Shown: in pieces, positions 24,812 through 34,834 of the stretch
Numbering within the stretch: the stretch's first letter is position 1
Layout: every line of letters starts with the position of its first letter
Origin: Thioalkalivibrio sp. ALMg11
GTDB taxonomy: Bacteria > Pseudomonadota > Gammaproteobacteria > Ectothiorhodospirales > Ectothiorhodospiraceae
Reading direction: 5' to 3'
Assembly (NCBI RefSeq): GCF_000377905.1
Contig: NZ_KB898873.1
Coordinates: forward strand, 248,001 to 312,000
DNA: 64,000 bases
Made by a program: the position numbers and the translations under genes
Notes under the pieces: model-generated
What the model was told of the DNA's origin: nothing
Databases searched by the model: none
Seen by the model: the letters and a program-made list of their open reading frames with translations, nothing else

Positions 24812-25422
24812 GCGTTGACCTCCAACTGGCCGTCGCGGATGGTCAGGATGCGGCCACCCAGACGCTGGCGCTGCAGCGTGTCATGACTAACCCACAGCGC
24901 CGCCGCCTCTTCCTCGGCCAGATACGCCCGCACCGCGCGCTCGATGCGCTTGGTGTTCTCCAGATCCAGGTTGGCGGTGGGCTCGTCCAGCAGCAGGACG
25001 CGGGGTCGGTTCAGCAGCGCGCGCACCAGGCCCAGGCGCTGTTTCTCGCCGCTGGAGAGGCGCTCGACCTCCCAGCCCAGCGAGGCCTCCGGCAACGCGA
25101 CCTGTTCCAGCAGGTGCAGGGCCGTCTCGCGCGAGAAGTCGGCCGGCAGGTGCTCGTCCACGCGCTCGCCCCACCAGGCGGTCTCGGCCGGCACATAGGC
25201 AACGCGCCGGCGCCACTGGACGGGCAGCATGGCGTCGCGCGCCTCGCCGTTCAGCATCACCTCCCCCGTGTTGGGATCGAGATCCGCCAGGGCGCGTAAT
25301 AGCAGGGACTTGCCGGCACCCGAGGCACCGGTGACCTGCACCAGCTCGCCCGGCTGAACCGCCAGGTCCAGCGGGCCCAGCTGTGGCGTCTTCAGTTGTC
25401 GAACGTCCAGCAGGCGATCCAT
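24802..25422 (-). CDS. fetA: ABC transporter ATPase FetA-like
   Basis: 206 aa from the ATG at 25422; the frame is open to 25662, but the first 80 codons lack family resemblance and run into the amtB terminator region. Walker A is GASGAGKS, the signature LSSGEKQRLGLVRAL, and Walker B VLLLDEPTANLD. The short, single-domain ATPase with the FetB permease immediately downstream indicates an iron-export (FetAB) transporter. Confidence 0.88.
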   Translation of the reverse strand: MDRLLDVRQLKTPQLGPLDLAVQPGELVQVTGASGAGKSLLLRALADLDPNTGEVMLNGEARDAMLPVQWRRRVAYVPAETAWWGERVDEHLPADFSRETALHLLEQVALPEASLGWEVERLSSGEKQRLGLVRALLNRPRVLLLDEPTANLDLENTKRIERAVRAYLAEEEAAALWVSHDTLQRQRLGGRILTIRDGQLEVNAWT

Positions 25423-25616
25423 GCGACAGGGTTCCGGTGCGGCGAAAACCGGATCGTAACCGAAGCCAGGGTACTGGGATGAATGGCCGGACCGGGAGAC
25501 GCTGCTTGCGCGGAAAAGGCGCGGACGCGGGATCGGGTTGCAGAGGGATGTTACCTGCGAGTCCGGCGCGGGCAGGGGCTTCGCGGGCAGGCCCACTCCC
25601 GCCCGGTATGGCCAAC

Positions 25617-25645
25617 AAAAAAGGGCGCCCGGGGAAGGGGCGCCC
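25617..25645 (-). terminator. Terminator of the porin-glnK-amtB operon
   Basis: On the minus strand GGGCGCCC, a 7-base loop and GGGCGCCC are followed by six T (plus-strand A run 25617-25622). It lies about 110 bases past the amtB stop. The rest of the 331-base gap before fetA shows no gene. Confidence 0.85.
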
Positions 25646-25753
25646 AAAAGGCCAACATCCAAGTCGTGGGAGACTGTCTTGTCGGCGTCGGAGGAGACTT
25701 GTTCAGGATCGAGCCGCCGCGCGGCCCGATCCCGGTTTCAGGTTAACGAGGGA

Positions 25754-27007
25754 TCAACTCTTCCCCGTGAACTCCGGGTAGGCCTCGAGACCGCACTCGG
25801 CGATATCGGCACCCATGGCCTCGTCTTCTTCGCTCAGGCGAATGCCCATCACCGCCTTGAGGATCGCCCAGACAATCAGGCTGGCCACGAAGACGAACAC
25901 GAAGATGGCGAGAAGACCCACGATCTGGCCGAAGAAGGTCGCATCCGGGTTGGACAGCAGGACCGCCATCACGCCCCAGATACCGGCGGTACCGTGCGCG
26001 GAGATCGCACCAACCGGGTCGTCGATCTTCAGCTTGTCGAGGGCGACGATGGAGAACACCACGATCACGCCACCAACGGCACCGATGATCATCGCCAGGA
26101 CCGGGCTGGGCATCATCGGCTCGGCGGTGATGGACACCAGGCCCGCAACCGCTCCGTTCAGCGCCATGGTCAAGTCGGCCTTGCCGAAGATCAGACGGGT
26201 GGTGATCAGCGCGGCAACCACACCCCCGGCCGCGGCCAGGTTGGTATTGGCGAACACGGCGGCCACGGCGTTGGCGGACTCGATGTCCGACACCTTCAGC
26301 TCGGACCCGCCATTAAAGCCGAACCAGCCCAGCCACAGGATCAGCACACCCAGGGTCGCCAGCGGCATGTTGGAACCCGGGATGGCGTTGATCTTGCCAT
26401 CCGCGCCGTACTTGCCCTTGCGCGCCCCGAGGAGCAGCACACCGGCCAGCGCAGCAGCGGCACCGGTGAAGTGGACGATGCCGGAACCGGCGTAGTCCAG
26501 GTAGCCGATCTGGTCGAGGATACCGCCACCCCAGCTCCAGAAGCCCTGGATCGGGTAGATGAAGCCGGTGAGCACGACGGCGAAGGCCAGGAAGGCCCAC
26601 AGTTTCATGCGTTCGGCCACGGCACCCGAGACGATGGACATGGCAGTGGCCACGAACACGACCTGGAAGAAGAAGTCGGCACGATCCGAGTAGTAGATGT
26701 CGCCACCGCTACCCAGTACGTCCGCGACTGCGTTGTCGCCGCTGATCAGGAAGCCCAGCCCCGGGATAATGGAGCTCAGCCCATCGCTGTACATGATGTT
26801 GTAGCCGATCAGCATGTACATGATGCTGGCGATCGAATACAGGGCGATGTTCTTGGTTGCAATTTCGGCCACACTCTTGGTGCGCACCATACCGGCCTCG
26901 AGCATGGTAAAGCCCGCGGCCATCCACATCACCAGTGCACCGGCCACCAGAAAGTAAAAGGTGTCCATCGCATAGGCGAGTTCGACAACTTGCTGTTCAA
27001 TTTCCAT
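25754..27007 (-). CDS. amtB: Ammonium transporter
   Basis: 417 aa, eleven predicted membrane spans in the inner membrane. The twin pore histidines are His179 (DYAGSGIVHFTG) and His338 (ISAHGTAGIWG). GFTMLEAGMVRTKSV, AERMKLWAFL and WLGWFGFNGGSEL are conserved Amt blocks. The cytoplasmic tail ends in DIAECGLEAYPEF, the site that usually contacts GlnK. The N-terminus lacks a long signal peptide, unlike E. coli AmtB. Last gene of the nitrogen-regulated operon; 34 bases separate it from glnK. Confidence 0.96.
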   Translation of the reverse strand: MEIEQQVVELAYAMDTFYFLVAGALVMWMAAGFTMLEAGMVRTKSVAEIATKNIALYSIASIMYMLIGYNIMYSDGLSSIIPGLGFLISGDNAVADVLGSGGDIYYSDRADFFFQVVFVATAMSIVSGAVAERMKLWAFLAFAVVLTGFIYPIQGFWSWGGGILDQIGYLDYAGSGIVHFTGAAAALAGVLLLGARKGKYGADGKINAIPGSNMPLATLGVLILWLGWFGFNGGSELKVSDIESANAVAAVFANTNLAAAGGVVAALITTRLIFGKADLTMALNGAVAGLVSITAEPMMPSPVLAMIIGAVGGVIVVFSIVALDKLKIDDPVGAISAHGTAGIWGVMAVLLSNPDATFFGQIVGLLAIFVFVFVASLIVWAILKAVMGIRLSEEDEAMGADIAECGLEAYPEFTGKS

Positions 27008-27041
27008 GATTGAAATCCCTCATTCGCTGGAAGGCAAAGGT

Positions 27042-28162
<1,121 letters not shown>

Positions 28163-28217
28163 GTTGGTCTTCTCCCAGATTGGTCAATCGAGTGTCGCGT
28201 AGTCGACACCCGGTCCT

Positions 28218-28233
28218 TGCACGGGCTGTGCCA
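28218..28233 (-). promoter_or_regulatory. Sigma-54 promoter of the porin-glnK-amtB operon
   Basis: Read on the minus strand the sequence is TGGCACAGCCCGTGCA. The -24 GG and -12 GC are separated exactly as in the consensus TGGCAC-N5-TTGC, with only the first T of TTGC replaced by G. It lies 56 bases before the porin start, leaving a leader of about 45 bases. Confidence 0.85.
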
Positions 28234-28264
28234 AGTACCAAAAGGGAGCAAAATCGGCTTTTCA

Positions 28265-28344
28265 CAACACGTGTTGCGGCCGAACCACGAGGTTTTGCCT
28301 CTGAATGGTGCGCACTAAAAGTGCACACGCACCAAAAGCGTGCG
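28265..28344. promoter_or_regulatory. Palindromic activator sites upstream of the sigma-54 promoter
   Basis: Two inverted repeats lie 75-125 bases upstream of the promoter. One is GTGCGCACT-AAA-AGTGCACAC (28308-28328, one mismatch). The other is CGCAC-CAAAAGC-GTGCG (28328-28344), which fits the GCAC-N7-GTGC core of NtrC sites. A perfect 12-base palindrome, CAACACGTGTTG, sits at 28265-28276. The first pair is at the right distance for NtrC enhancers. Confidence 0.65.
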
Positions 28345-28441
28345 ATCAAAGGAAAGTGTGAACACGGTCCTGCCTCCGCACGGGGCGGATACGGAGCAGA
28401 AGGAAGGTGCGGGCCGGGATGGCCCGCGGCAAGAAGCGGGG

Positions 28442-28807
28442 CTAGTCGGGGGACGCGAGGGTGCCGCGCTCGATCTCGATGCCGACCTCGCGCACGCCGG
28501 GGACGGCACCGGGCTTGCCCAGGTTGATGCGCACCCAGGGGGTGCCGAACTGGGTCATCAGGGCCTCGGCGATCTCTTCGGCCAGGGATTCCAGCAGCGC
28601 GTGCGGCTCGCGGGTGACGATCGCGCGCACCGCGTTGGCCACCGCCTCGTAATCGACGGTATCGCCGATCTCGCCGGAATAGGCGGCGATACGGGTATCC
28701 GCCGCCAGTTCGATATCGAATCGCAGGCGGCGCTGGATCCGCTGTTCCCAGTCGTAGACACCGACAACGGCATCGATTTCGAGGTCGCGCAGATAGATTC
28801 GATCCAT
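28442..28807 (-). CDS. folB: Dihydroneopterin aldolase
   Basis: 121 aa from the ATG at 28807, with AGGAG upstream; the longer frame has no family match before this. It converts dihydroneopterin to hydroxymethyl-dihydropterin in folate synthesis. MDRIYLRDLEIDAVVGVYDW(E) is the FolB start, DTVDYEAVANAV and HALLESLAEEIAEAL carry the substrate-binding glutamate, and VRINLGKPGAVPGVREVGIE includes the catalytic lysine. Divergent from the amidoligase gene. Confidence 0.93.
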   Translation of the reverse strand: MDRIYLRDLEIDAVVGVYDWEQRIQRRLRFDIELAADTRIAAYSGEIGDTVDYEAVANAVRAIVTREPHALLESLAEEIAEALMTQFGTPWVRINLGKPGAVPGVREVGIEIERGTLASPD

Positions 28808-28913
28808 GGGCTCGGCGGGCTCCTGTAGGTCGGCGCCTATCCTACTGCCCGGGCCGCACGAGGTACACCGAGCCGTTATCATGGAGGCCTCCTTGCACGG
28901 CTTCGAGACACGC

Positions 28914-29906
28914 ATGAGCGAGCCTTTCCACGACCTCCCCTGGCCCGACAGCCCCGAGGGCGAACCGCGTCGCATCGGGGTAGAGATCGAGATGGCCGGG
29001 GTCTCGCTGGAGATTATGGCCGAAGCAGTAAAGGCCGAATTCGGGGGGCAGATCGAACCGGACAGTGCCTTCGTCGCCCGCGTGCGCGATACCGACGTCG
29101 GCGACTTCCAGCTGGAGTTGGACGCCCGGGTGCTGAAGGACCGTGCCTACCGCGAGCATCTCGCACGCCTGGGCATCGAACTGGACGACTCCGACAAGGC
29201 CGCGCTGGATCGCTGGCTGGCCGACGCTGCCGGCCGTCTGGTCCCGCATGAAATCGTGGCCCCGCCGATCCCGGTGGCCGACCTGCCCCGCCTGGACCGG
29301 GTACGCGCGGCCCTGCAACAAGCCGGCGCCCAGGGCACCGAACGCTCGTTTCTTTACGCCTTCGGGTTGCAGATCAATATCGAGATCCACCGCACCGATG
29401 CCGAGTGGCTGCTGGCAATCCTGCGCAGCTTCCTGCTGATGGCCGAGATCCTCACCGCGGCCGGCGCGATCGACCTGGCACGGCGACTGTCGCCCTACAT
29501 TCGGGCGTTCCCCGGGCCCTTCGTACGCCACATGCTGGACCCGGACTTCCAACCCGATCAGGCCGGCCTGATCGATGCCTACCTGGCGCACAGCCCGACC
29601 CGCAACCGACCACTGGACCTGTTGCCGCTGTTTGCCCACCTGGACCCGGAACGCATCGACACCGCGCCGGTGGAACATGAGCTGATCAAACCGCGCCCGG
29701 CCTTCCATTACCGCCTGCCGAACTGCGAGATCGACGATCCGGACTGGAGCCTGGCGCGCCCGTTCAATGGCTGGGTAGAGGTGGAACGCCTGGCGGCGGA
29801 TCCGGAACGCCTGGAGCGCCTGTCGCGAGAATATCTGGAACGCCCCGGCCAGGCCCTCGGCCGCTGGGCCGACGACTGGAGCCAGCGCCTTCGTGACTGG
29901 TTCTGA
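28914..29906 (+). CDS. Amidoligase-family protein (COOH-NH2 ligase)
   Basis: 330 aa from the ATG at 28914 (an in-frame ATG at 28881 is also possible). The N-terminal RIGVEIEMAGVSLE carries the GxExE strand (Glu24, Glu26). PHEIVAPPIPVADL corresponds to the E-(L/I)-V-(S/A)-P-P-(L/I) block, and FGLQINIEIHR to the G-L-H-(V/I)-(N) block, with Gln in place of the usual His. These are the conserved elements of Amidoligase_2, a glutamine-synthetase-like fold that forms amide bonds with ATP. It overlaps the next gene, a glutamine amidotransferase, by 14 bases, so the two should act together. Substrate unknown. Confidence 0.82.
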   Translation: MSEPFHDLPWPDSPEGEPRRIGVEIEMAGVSLEIMAEAVKAEFGGQIEPDSAFVARVRDTDVGDFQLELDARVLKDRAYREHLARLGIELDDSDKAALDRWLADAAGRLVPHEIVAPPIPVADLPRLDRVRAALQQAGAQGTERSFLYAFGLQINIEIHRTDAEWLLAILRSFLLMAEILTAAGAIDLARRLSPYIRAFPGPFVRHMLDPDFQPDQAGLIDAYLAHSPTRNRPLDLLPLFAHLDPERIDTAPVEHELIKPRPAFHYRLPNCEIDDPDWSLARPFNGWVEVERLAADPERLERLSREYLERPGQALGRWADDWSQRLRDWF

Positions 29907-30723
29907 ACCCGCTCCCAACACAACCGACCGGGTCGCACCCCGCCCCCGCCGTCCGGTGATCGCGATCACCGGGCCGGACCAGGGTGGAGGCCCCGCCTGG
30001 CTGTTCACCGCACTTGCAGTGTGGCGCGCCGGGGGCCGCCCGCGGCGGTTGCGTCCGGGAAAGCCGCACAGCCATTGCCGGTTCGACGGCCTGGTCGTCG
30101 GCGGCGGGGCGGATGTTGACCCCGAGCTCTACGGCGAGACCCTGCCCGAGGGTCCGGATGCGGCCGCCATCCGCCAGGCGGAGCGCCGCCTCTCGCAGCG
30201 CCTGATCGGCTACCTCTTCTACCCGGCCCTGTGGCTGCTGCGCCGGCTGTTCCAGTCGCACGGCGGCGTACTGGACGTCGACCGTGACCGCCTGGAGAAG
30301 GCCCTGATCCATCGCGCCCTGGACGACCATCGCCCGATCCTCGGCATCTGCCGCGGTATGCAACTGGTCAACGTGGTCCGCGGCGGTACACTGCAGCGCG
30401 ATCTCGCCGAATTCTATGTGGAAACACCGCAGGCCCGCAGCCTGTTGCCGGTCAAGCCGATACAGCTGGAGCCACGCAGCCACCTGGCCGACATCCTGGG
30501 CAACGACACCCTGCGCGTGAATGCCCTGCACAACCAGGCGGTGGACGGCCTGGGCCGCGGCCTGAAGGTCGCCGGCCGCGAGGCCAGCGGCGTGGTACAG
30601 GCGATCGAGGCCGAACGCGGCTGGTGCATCGGCGTCCAATGGCACCCGGAATACCTGCCCCAGAAGCGCCGCCACCAACGCCTGTTCCACGCCCTCGTCC
30701 GGGCCGCCGCCAATACCAGCTAA
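29893..30723 (+). CDS. Class I glutamine amidotransferase (peptidase C26-like)
   Basis: 276 aa from GTG within the end of the amidoligase gene. A gamma-glutamyl hydrolase/PuuD-like domain: DGLVVGGGADVDPELYGE, ILGICRGMQLVNVVRGG with nucleophile Cys153, NALHNQAVD, and GVQWHPEY with His251 and Glu253 completing the triad. An unusual hydrophobic stretch, LIGYLFYPALWLLRRLFQ (about 104-121), lies between the oxyanion strand and the catalytic Cys and could form a membrane-touching helix. Coupling to the amidoligase suggests it either feeds ammonia to it or trims a gamma-glutamyl product. No polyamine-degradation genes are adjacent. Confidence 0.83.
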   Translation: MTGSEPAPNTTDRVAPRPRRPVIAITGPDQGGGPAWLFTALAVWRAGGRPRRLRPGKPHSHCRFDGLVVGGGADVDPELYGETLPEGPDAAAIRQAERRLSQRLIGYLFYPALWLLRRLFQSHGGVLDVDRDRLEKALIHRALDDHRPILGICRGMQLVNVVRGGTLQRDLAEFYVETPQARSLLPVKPIQLEPRSHLADILGNDTLRVNALHNQAVDGLGRGLKVAGREASGVVQAIEAERGWCIGVQWHPEYLPQKRRHQRLFHALVRAAANTS

Positions 30724-30731
30724 AAACGCGA

Positions 30732-30772
30732 TTCACCACGAAGCGCACGAAGACACGAAGAATCGGGCAGGC
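30732..30772. repeat. ACCACGAAGCGCACGAAG repeat fragment
   Basis: TTCACCACGAAGCGCACGAA then GACACGAAGAA matches the outer arm of the nested element at 1417-1690. It fills the short gap between the convergent GATase and msrA genes. Confidence 0.5.
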
Positions 30773-30774
30773 GC

Positions 30775-31407
30775 TCAGGCCGGGTAAGGCACTGAGAGGC
30801 CGCCGAGGCCGCAGTAGCCGTTGGGGACCTTGGCCAGGTATTGCTGGTGATCCTCTTCGGCGAAGTAGAACGCCGGGCCTTCGGCGATCTCGGTGGTGAT
30901 CGCCCCGCCTCGGGCCTTGTCCAGCGCGGCCTGGAAGCGTTGGCGGCTGGCCTCGGCGGCCGCCAACTGGTCCGCATCGGTGGTGTAGATCGCGGAGCGG
31001 TACTGGGTGCCGACATCGTTGCCCTGGCGCATGCCCTGGGTCGGGTCGTGCCCTTCCCAGAAGGTGCGGAACAGCGCATCCAGCTCGATTCGCTGCGGAT
31101 CGAATACCACCCGTACCAGTTCGGTGTGGCCGGTCTGGCCGCTGCACACCTCGCGATAGGTCGGGTTGGGGGTGTAGCCCCCGCCATAGCCAACGCTGGT
31201 GGAGTACACCCCGTCCAGCTGCCAGAACAGGCGCTCGGCGCCCCAGAAGCAGCCCATGCCGAACTGCATCACCTGCATGCCTTCGGGGTACGGTGGTGCC
31301 AGCGGGGTTCCCAGCACCATGTGGCGCTCGGGCACCGGCATCGGCTCCTCGCGCCCGGGCAGGGCCTGCTCGGGCGCGGGCATGCGCGGCTCGGAAAATG
31401 CGAACAT
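30775..31407 (-). CDS. msrA: Peptide methionine-S-sulfoxide reductase MsrA
   Basis: 210 aa. It reduces methionine S-sulfoxide in proteins. The catalytic Cys53 lies in [34 protein letters not shown](E)[10 protein letters not shown] and [13 protein letters not shown] are conserved, and a C-terminal GYCGLGG holds the resolving Cys. An N-terminal extension of about 45 residues before the core resembles that of E. coli MsrA. No signal peptide, so cytosolic. Confidence 0.95.
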   Translation of the reverse strand: MFAFSEPRMPAPEQALPGREEPMPVPERHMVLGTPLAPPYPEGMQVMQFGMGCFWGAERLFWQLDGVYSTSVGYGGGYTPNPTYREVCSGQTGHTELVRVVFDPQRIELDALFRTFWEGHDPTQGMRQGNDVGTQYRSAIYTTDADQLAAAEASRQRFQAALDKARGGAITTEIAEGPAFYFAEEDHQQYLAKVPNGYCGLGGLSVPYPA

Positions 31408-31418
31408 CGGCGACTCCG

Positions 31419-32579
31419 TCAGTCGGCCGGGGTGAGCCGGATCAGCTCCCCCGGGTTGTGGTCGGTAAGTACGTAGATTGCGCCCTCGTGCACGCGCACG
31501 TCGCGCACGCGGCGATCCAGATCGGGCAGCACCTCGGACTCATTGACCAGTTCGCGCCCGTCGAACGTCAGGCGGCGCAGCGTCTGATGCGCCAGCCCGC
31601 CGACCAGCAGGTCACCATCCCAGTCCGCAAAGGCCGGATCGCGCAGGATCGCCATGCCGGACGGGGCAATGGAGGGCGTCCAGTGATGCAGCGGCGACTC
31701 CATCCCCTCCTTCTCGGTCAGCCCCTCACCCACCTGGCCGCCGGAGTATTCCTGACCGTGGGTGATGACTGGCCAGCCGTAGTTCAACCCGGGTTCGATG
31801 ATGTTGACCTCGTCGCCCCCGCGCGGGCCATGCTCGTTCTGCCAGAAGGTGCCGGTCTCGGGGTCCATCACCATGCCCTGCGGGTTGCGCATACCCCAGG
31901 CCCAGATCTCCGGGCGGGCGTCGCGTTCATCCACCAACGGGTTGTCGTCCGGCACCGAACCATCGTCATGCAGCCGGATGATGCTGCCGATGTGAGTGGA
32001 GGTGTCCTGCGCATGATCGCGATCGCCTCGGTCGCCCACGCTGATAAACACGTACCCGGCATCGTCGAACACGATGCGGCTGCCGAAGTGGCGCCCGCCG
32101 CGCACGCCCGGCTCGGCGGTGAACAGCGTCTCCACGTCCTGCAGCTCGCCATCCTGGAAGCGCCCACGCGCCAGGCGGGTGGTCAGCCCGCCCTCCACGC
32201 TCGCCGAGTAGGTGAAGTACAGCCAGCGGTTGTCGGCGAACTCCGGATGCAGGGCAAGATCCAGCAACCCGCCCTGGTTGCGCGCCTGCAGGTCGTCCGG
32301 CAACCCGGGGACCAGCGCGCCCCGCCCGTCGAAGGACTCGGCGTCCGCGAACCAGCGCAGGGTACCCGGGCGCTCGCTGATCACTGCACCGCCCCCGGGC
32401 AGGAAGGCGATGGCCCAGGGGTGATTCAGTTCTTCGTGCAACACGCTGACCTGCAGATCCTGCTGCCCGGCCTCCAGGCCTTCGGCCGAAACCCCGGAGG
32501 ACCCGGTGCATGCCACCAGTAGGCCCACGGCCATTGGAACCACCGTTACACGTCCCAGGATATGTCTGCGCTTGCTCAT
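31419..32579 (-). CDS. PQQ-dependent sugar dehydrogenase-like lipoprotein
   Basis: 386 aa from the ATG at 32579, with AGGAG upstream. The signal peptide ends in a lipobox (LLVACTG, Cys about 24). A six-bladed soluble-glucose-dehydrogenase (GDH-B/YliI) fold follows: [91 protein letters not shown] and APSGMAIL. The family oxidises aldose sugars with PQQ in the periplasm; the real substrate is unclear. Twelve bases from msrA, possibly co-transcribed. Confidence 0.9.
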   Translation of the reverse strand: MSKRRHILGRVTVVPMAVGLLVACTGSSGVSAEGLEAGQQDLQVSVLHEELNHPWAIAFLPGGGAVISERPGTLRWFADAESFDGRGALVPGLPDDLQARNQGGLLDLALHPEFADNRWLYFTYSASVEGGLTTRLARGRFQDGELQDVETLFTAEPGVRGGRHFGSRIVFDDAGYVFISVGDRGDRDHAQDTSTHIGSIIRLHDDGSVPDDNPLVDERDARPEIWAWGMRNPQGMVMDPETGTFWQNEHGPRGGDEVNIIEPGLNYGWPVITHGQEYSGGQVGEGLTEKEGMESPLHHWTPSIAPSGMAILRDPAFADWDGDLLVGGLAHQTLRRLTFDGRELVNESEVLPDLDRRVRDVRVHEGAIYVLTDHNPGELIRLTPAD

Positions 32580-32621
32580 GGTTCGCTCCTTGTTCGGTCC
32601 GATGTCCATTGGTACCTGCGT

Positions 32622-33449
32622 TCAGGGGGCGGGTTCCCTCGGCTGGCAGACAGGGCACCAGTACGTCGAGCGGCCGTGCTCGCCCAGCAGGGCGTATTCG
32701 ACCGGTGCGCCGCACTGCCGGCAGGGCTCGCCACGGCGGCCATAGACGTTCAGGAACGCCCCCGCCTCCGCACGCTCGCGGGTGATGCGCGGACCCGGCT
32801 TCAAGTTGCGCCGCAGCAGCCGCTCGGCATCGCGGTACAGCCCCTGCAGCACCCGCTGCGTCACCTGCCCCAGGGGCCACAGCGGGTGACAGCCTTGCAG
32901 GAACAGCACCTCTGACTTGTAGATGTTTCCGATGCCCGCCGCCAGCGACTGATCCAGCAGGACGTCCAGGACCGGCCGCGCCGGGTCGGTGCCGGCCCGC
33001 ACCCGCGCAACCACGGCATCCAGGTCGATCGCCGGGTCCAGAAGATCGGGGCCGACACGGGCATCCAGACGCGGGACATCCGCCGCTCCCGCCGCGCGCG
33101 GGCGCCACTGCAACTCGCGAGGATGAAAGCAGACCAGGACCCGGTCCGGGAGGCCGAGGACGGCCCAGGCACTGGAGGCCGGCTTGTGCCAGGCGGCACC
33201 CGGGGGGTACTGGTGCCAGGTCCCGTACATGCCCAGGTGGGTGCGCAGCTGCCAGGGCCGGCCATCCGCGGCCTCCAGATCCAGCAGCAGGTGCTTGCCC
33301 CGGGCCTGCACGGCGCCGGCAGTCATCGCGCCGTGCTCGAGCAGCGGGTCGCCGCGCCGGCTGCGGGTCGCTACCGCATTCAGCGTCGCGCCCTCCAGTA
33401 CCGGGCGCAGCGCGGCGGCCAGCTTGTGGATCGTATCGCCCTCGGGCAT
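32622..33449 (-). CDS. nei: Endonuclease VIII-like DNA glycosylase (Nei/Fpg family)
   Basis: 275 aa from the ATG at 33449, giving MPEGDTIHKLAAALRP; the PE start is required because Pro2 is the catalytic nucleophile and Glu3 the acid. LRTHLGMYGTWHQY, LDQSLAAGIGNIYKSEVLF (the H2TH region) and a C-terminal zinc finger with CRQC and CPVC are present. It removes oxidised bases from DNA. The start PEGDTI is typical of Nei rather than MutM (PELPEV). Confidence 0.92.
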   Translation of the reverse strand: MPEGDTIHKLAAALRPVLEGATLNAVATRSRRGDPLLEHGAMTAGAVQARGKHLLLDLEAADGRPWQLRTHLGMYGTWHQYPPGAAWHKPASSAWAVLGLPDRVLVCFHPRELQWRPRAAGAADVPRLDARVGPDLLDPAIDLDAVVARVRAGTDPARPVLDVLLDQSLAAGIGNIYKSEVLFLQGCHPLWPLGQVTQRVLQGLYRDAERLLRRNLKPGPRITRERAEAGAFLNVYGRRGEPCRQCGAPVEYALLGEHGRSTYWCPVCQPREPAP

Positions 33450-33460
33450 GAGCGCCGGGA

Positions 33461-34438
33461 TCAGCGCTTGCGCGCGGGGTACAGGCGGGCTTCGCCTTCG
33501 GGGCGGGTGCGAAACAGGCGCATGGACCACAGGTACTGCGCCGGGGCCTGATCGATGCCACGCTCGATGGCGGCGTTCATCTGCCGGGCATCGGCGGCAT
33601 CATCGCCGGAGGGATAGTCTTCCAGCGGCGGCCACAGGCGCATCACGTACTGGTCCGCGGCTGCGTCGTACCAGGCGAAACTGGGCAGGACCGCCGCCTT
33701 CGACATGCGCGCCAGGCGGCCCAGAGCGGTCAGCGTGGCCTTCTGCACGCCGAAAAAACCCACGAATACCGCGCCCTCCGCGCCCAGGTCCTCGTCCGGC
33801 AGGTAATAGAAGAAGCGCCCGCGCTTGAGCTGGCGAATGGCCGGCCGCAGACCCTGATCGCGGGCAAAGATGTCGCCGGAATAGCGCGTGCGACTGCGAT
33901 GGTTGATCCACTCCAGCACCAAATTCTTCATCGGCTTGGCGAAGGACACGCCGTCAAACATCTGGCTCATGCGCACGCCGCCATAATCCAGTGCCAGCGA
34001 GTGCGGCGCGAGGATGATCACCGGCGTCCCGCCGGAGCGCAGGCGCTCGTAGTGTTCGAGGCCCTCGATGCGAATCCTCGCGGCATGCTGGCCGGGGTTG
34101 CCGAACCACAACAACCCGTAGTCCAGCACCGCCTGCGCCTGATAGCGGTAATAGGCCTCCAGGCGCTGGGCGCGCTCGGCGGCAGTCATCTCCGGGAAGC
34201 ACAGCTCCAGATTGCGTTCGACCACCGCGCGGCTGCGCCCGGCCAGCCGGCGAATCAGCCGACCCAGCCCGCTGGCCAGACCGCGCACGGCCGGGCGCGG
34301 CAGCTCCTGCAGTACCCAGGCCAGGCCCAGCAGCAGCCAGCTACCCCAGTAACGCGGGGCGAAGTGTGCGGCGGTCAGCGGGGCCTGGTAGGCGCCGGCG
34401 TCCTCGCTCCGGGTTGGGTCGTTGCCGGTTGCGCTCAT
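33461..34438 (-). CDS. lpxL: Lipid A biosynthesis acyltransferase-like (LpxL/HtrB family)
   Basis: 325 aa with an N-terminal membrane segment (YWGSWLLLGLAWVLQ, about 30-44). The HX4D motif is HSLALD (about 147-152) in VIILAPHSLALDYGGVRM. NLELCFPEM, RRGRFFYYLPDEDLGAEG-like (RGRFFYYLPDEDLG) and GTPVIILAPH are LpxL family blocks. It transfers a secondary acyl chain onto Kdo-lipid A at the inner membrane. It overlaps the TPR gene stop by four bases (ATGA). Confidence 0.88.
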   Translation of the reverse strand: MSATGNDPTRSEDAGAYQAPLTAAHFAPRYWGSWLLLGLAWVLQELPRPAVRGLASGLGRLIRRLAGRSRAVVERNLELCFPEMTAAERAQRLEAYYRYQAQAVLDYGLLWFGNPGQHAARIRIEGLEHYERLRSGGTPVIILAPHSLALDYGGVRMSQMFDGVSFAKPMKNLVLEWINHRSRTRYSGDIFARDQGLRPAIRQLKRGRFFYYLPDEDLGAEGAVFVGFFGVQKATLTALGRLARMSKAAVLPSFAWYDAAADQYVMRLWPPLEDYPSGDDAADARQMNAAIERGIDQAPAQYLWSMRLFRTRPEGEARLYPARKR

Positions 34439-34794
34439 GTGCCCCCGGACCCATCGCCGGGCCCGTCCGTGGCGGCCTGCTGCTTGCGGGCGCGCTTGGC
34501 GTAGACCTCCATCTCCTTGGCCGCCTGCAGGTCACCCTTCTCGGTGGCCACGCGGATACCGCGCTCGCAGGTGGACAACGCCGATTCGGGGCGCTCGAGC
34601 GCCACCAGCGTCTTCGCCAGAAGCTTCCAGGCGGCCGAGTAGCCGCCATCCAGGTCCAACGCCCGCTGCAGATGCAGCACCGCGGCCTCCAGCTGGCCAT
34701 CGGTCGCGAGGGCATTGCCCAGCGAGAAGCGCAGCATGGCGGAATCCTGCCCGCCGTCGAGCATATTCTGGAAGCGTTCGATCATGTCGTTCAT
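34435..34794 (-). CDS. TPR-repeat protein
   Basis: 119 aa. Two to three tetratricopeptide units are visible: AMLRFSLGNALATDGQLEAA(V)LHLQRALDLDGGYS, then AAWKLLAKTLVALERPESAL(S)TCERGIRVATEKGD. The family is small, soluble and made for protein binding; a similar gene often lies near lipid A acyltransferases. No signal peptide. It is translationally coupled to lpxL. Confidence 0.82.
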   Translation of the reverse strand: MNDMIERFQNMLDGGQDSAMLRFSLGNALATDGQLEAAVLHLQRALDLDGGYSAAWKLLAKTLVALERPESALSTCERGIRVATEKGDLQAAKEMEVYAKRARKQQAATDGPGDGSGGT

Positions 34795-34834
34795 GGGGCA
34801 CCTCCCTCGGCGCGCGCCGATCCGTACAGTCAGG

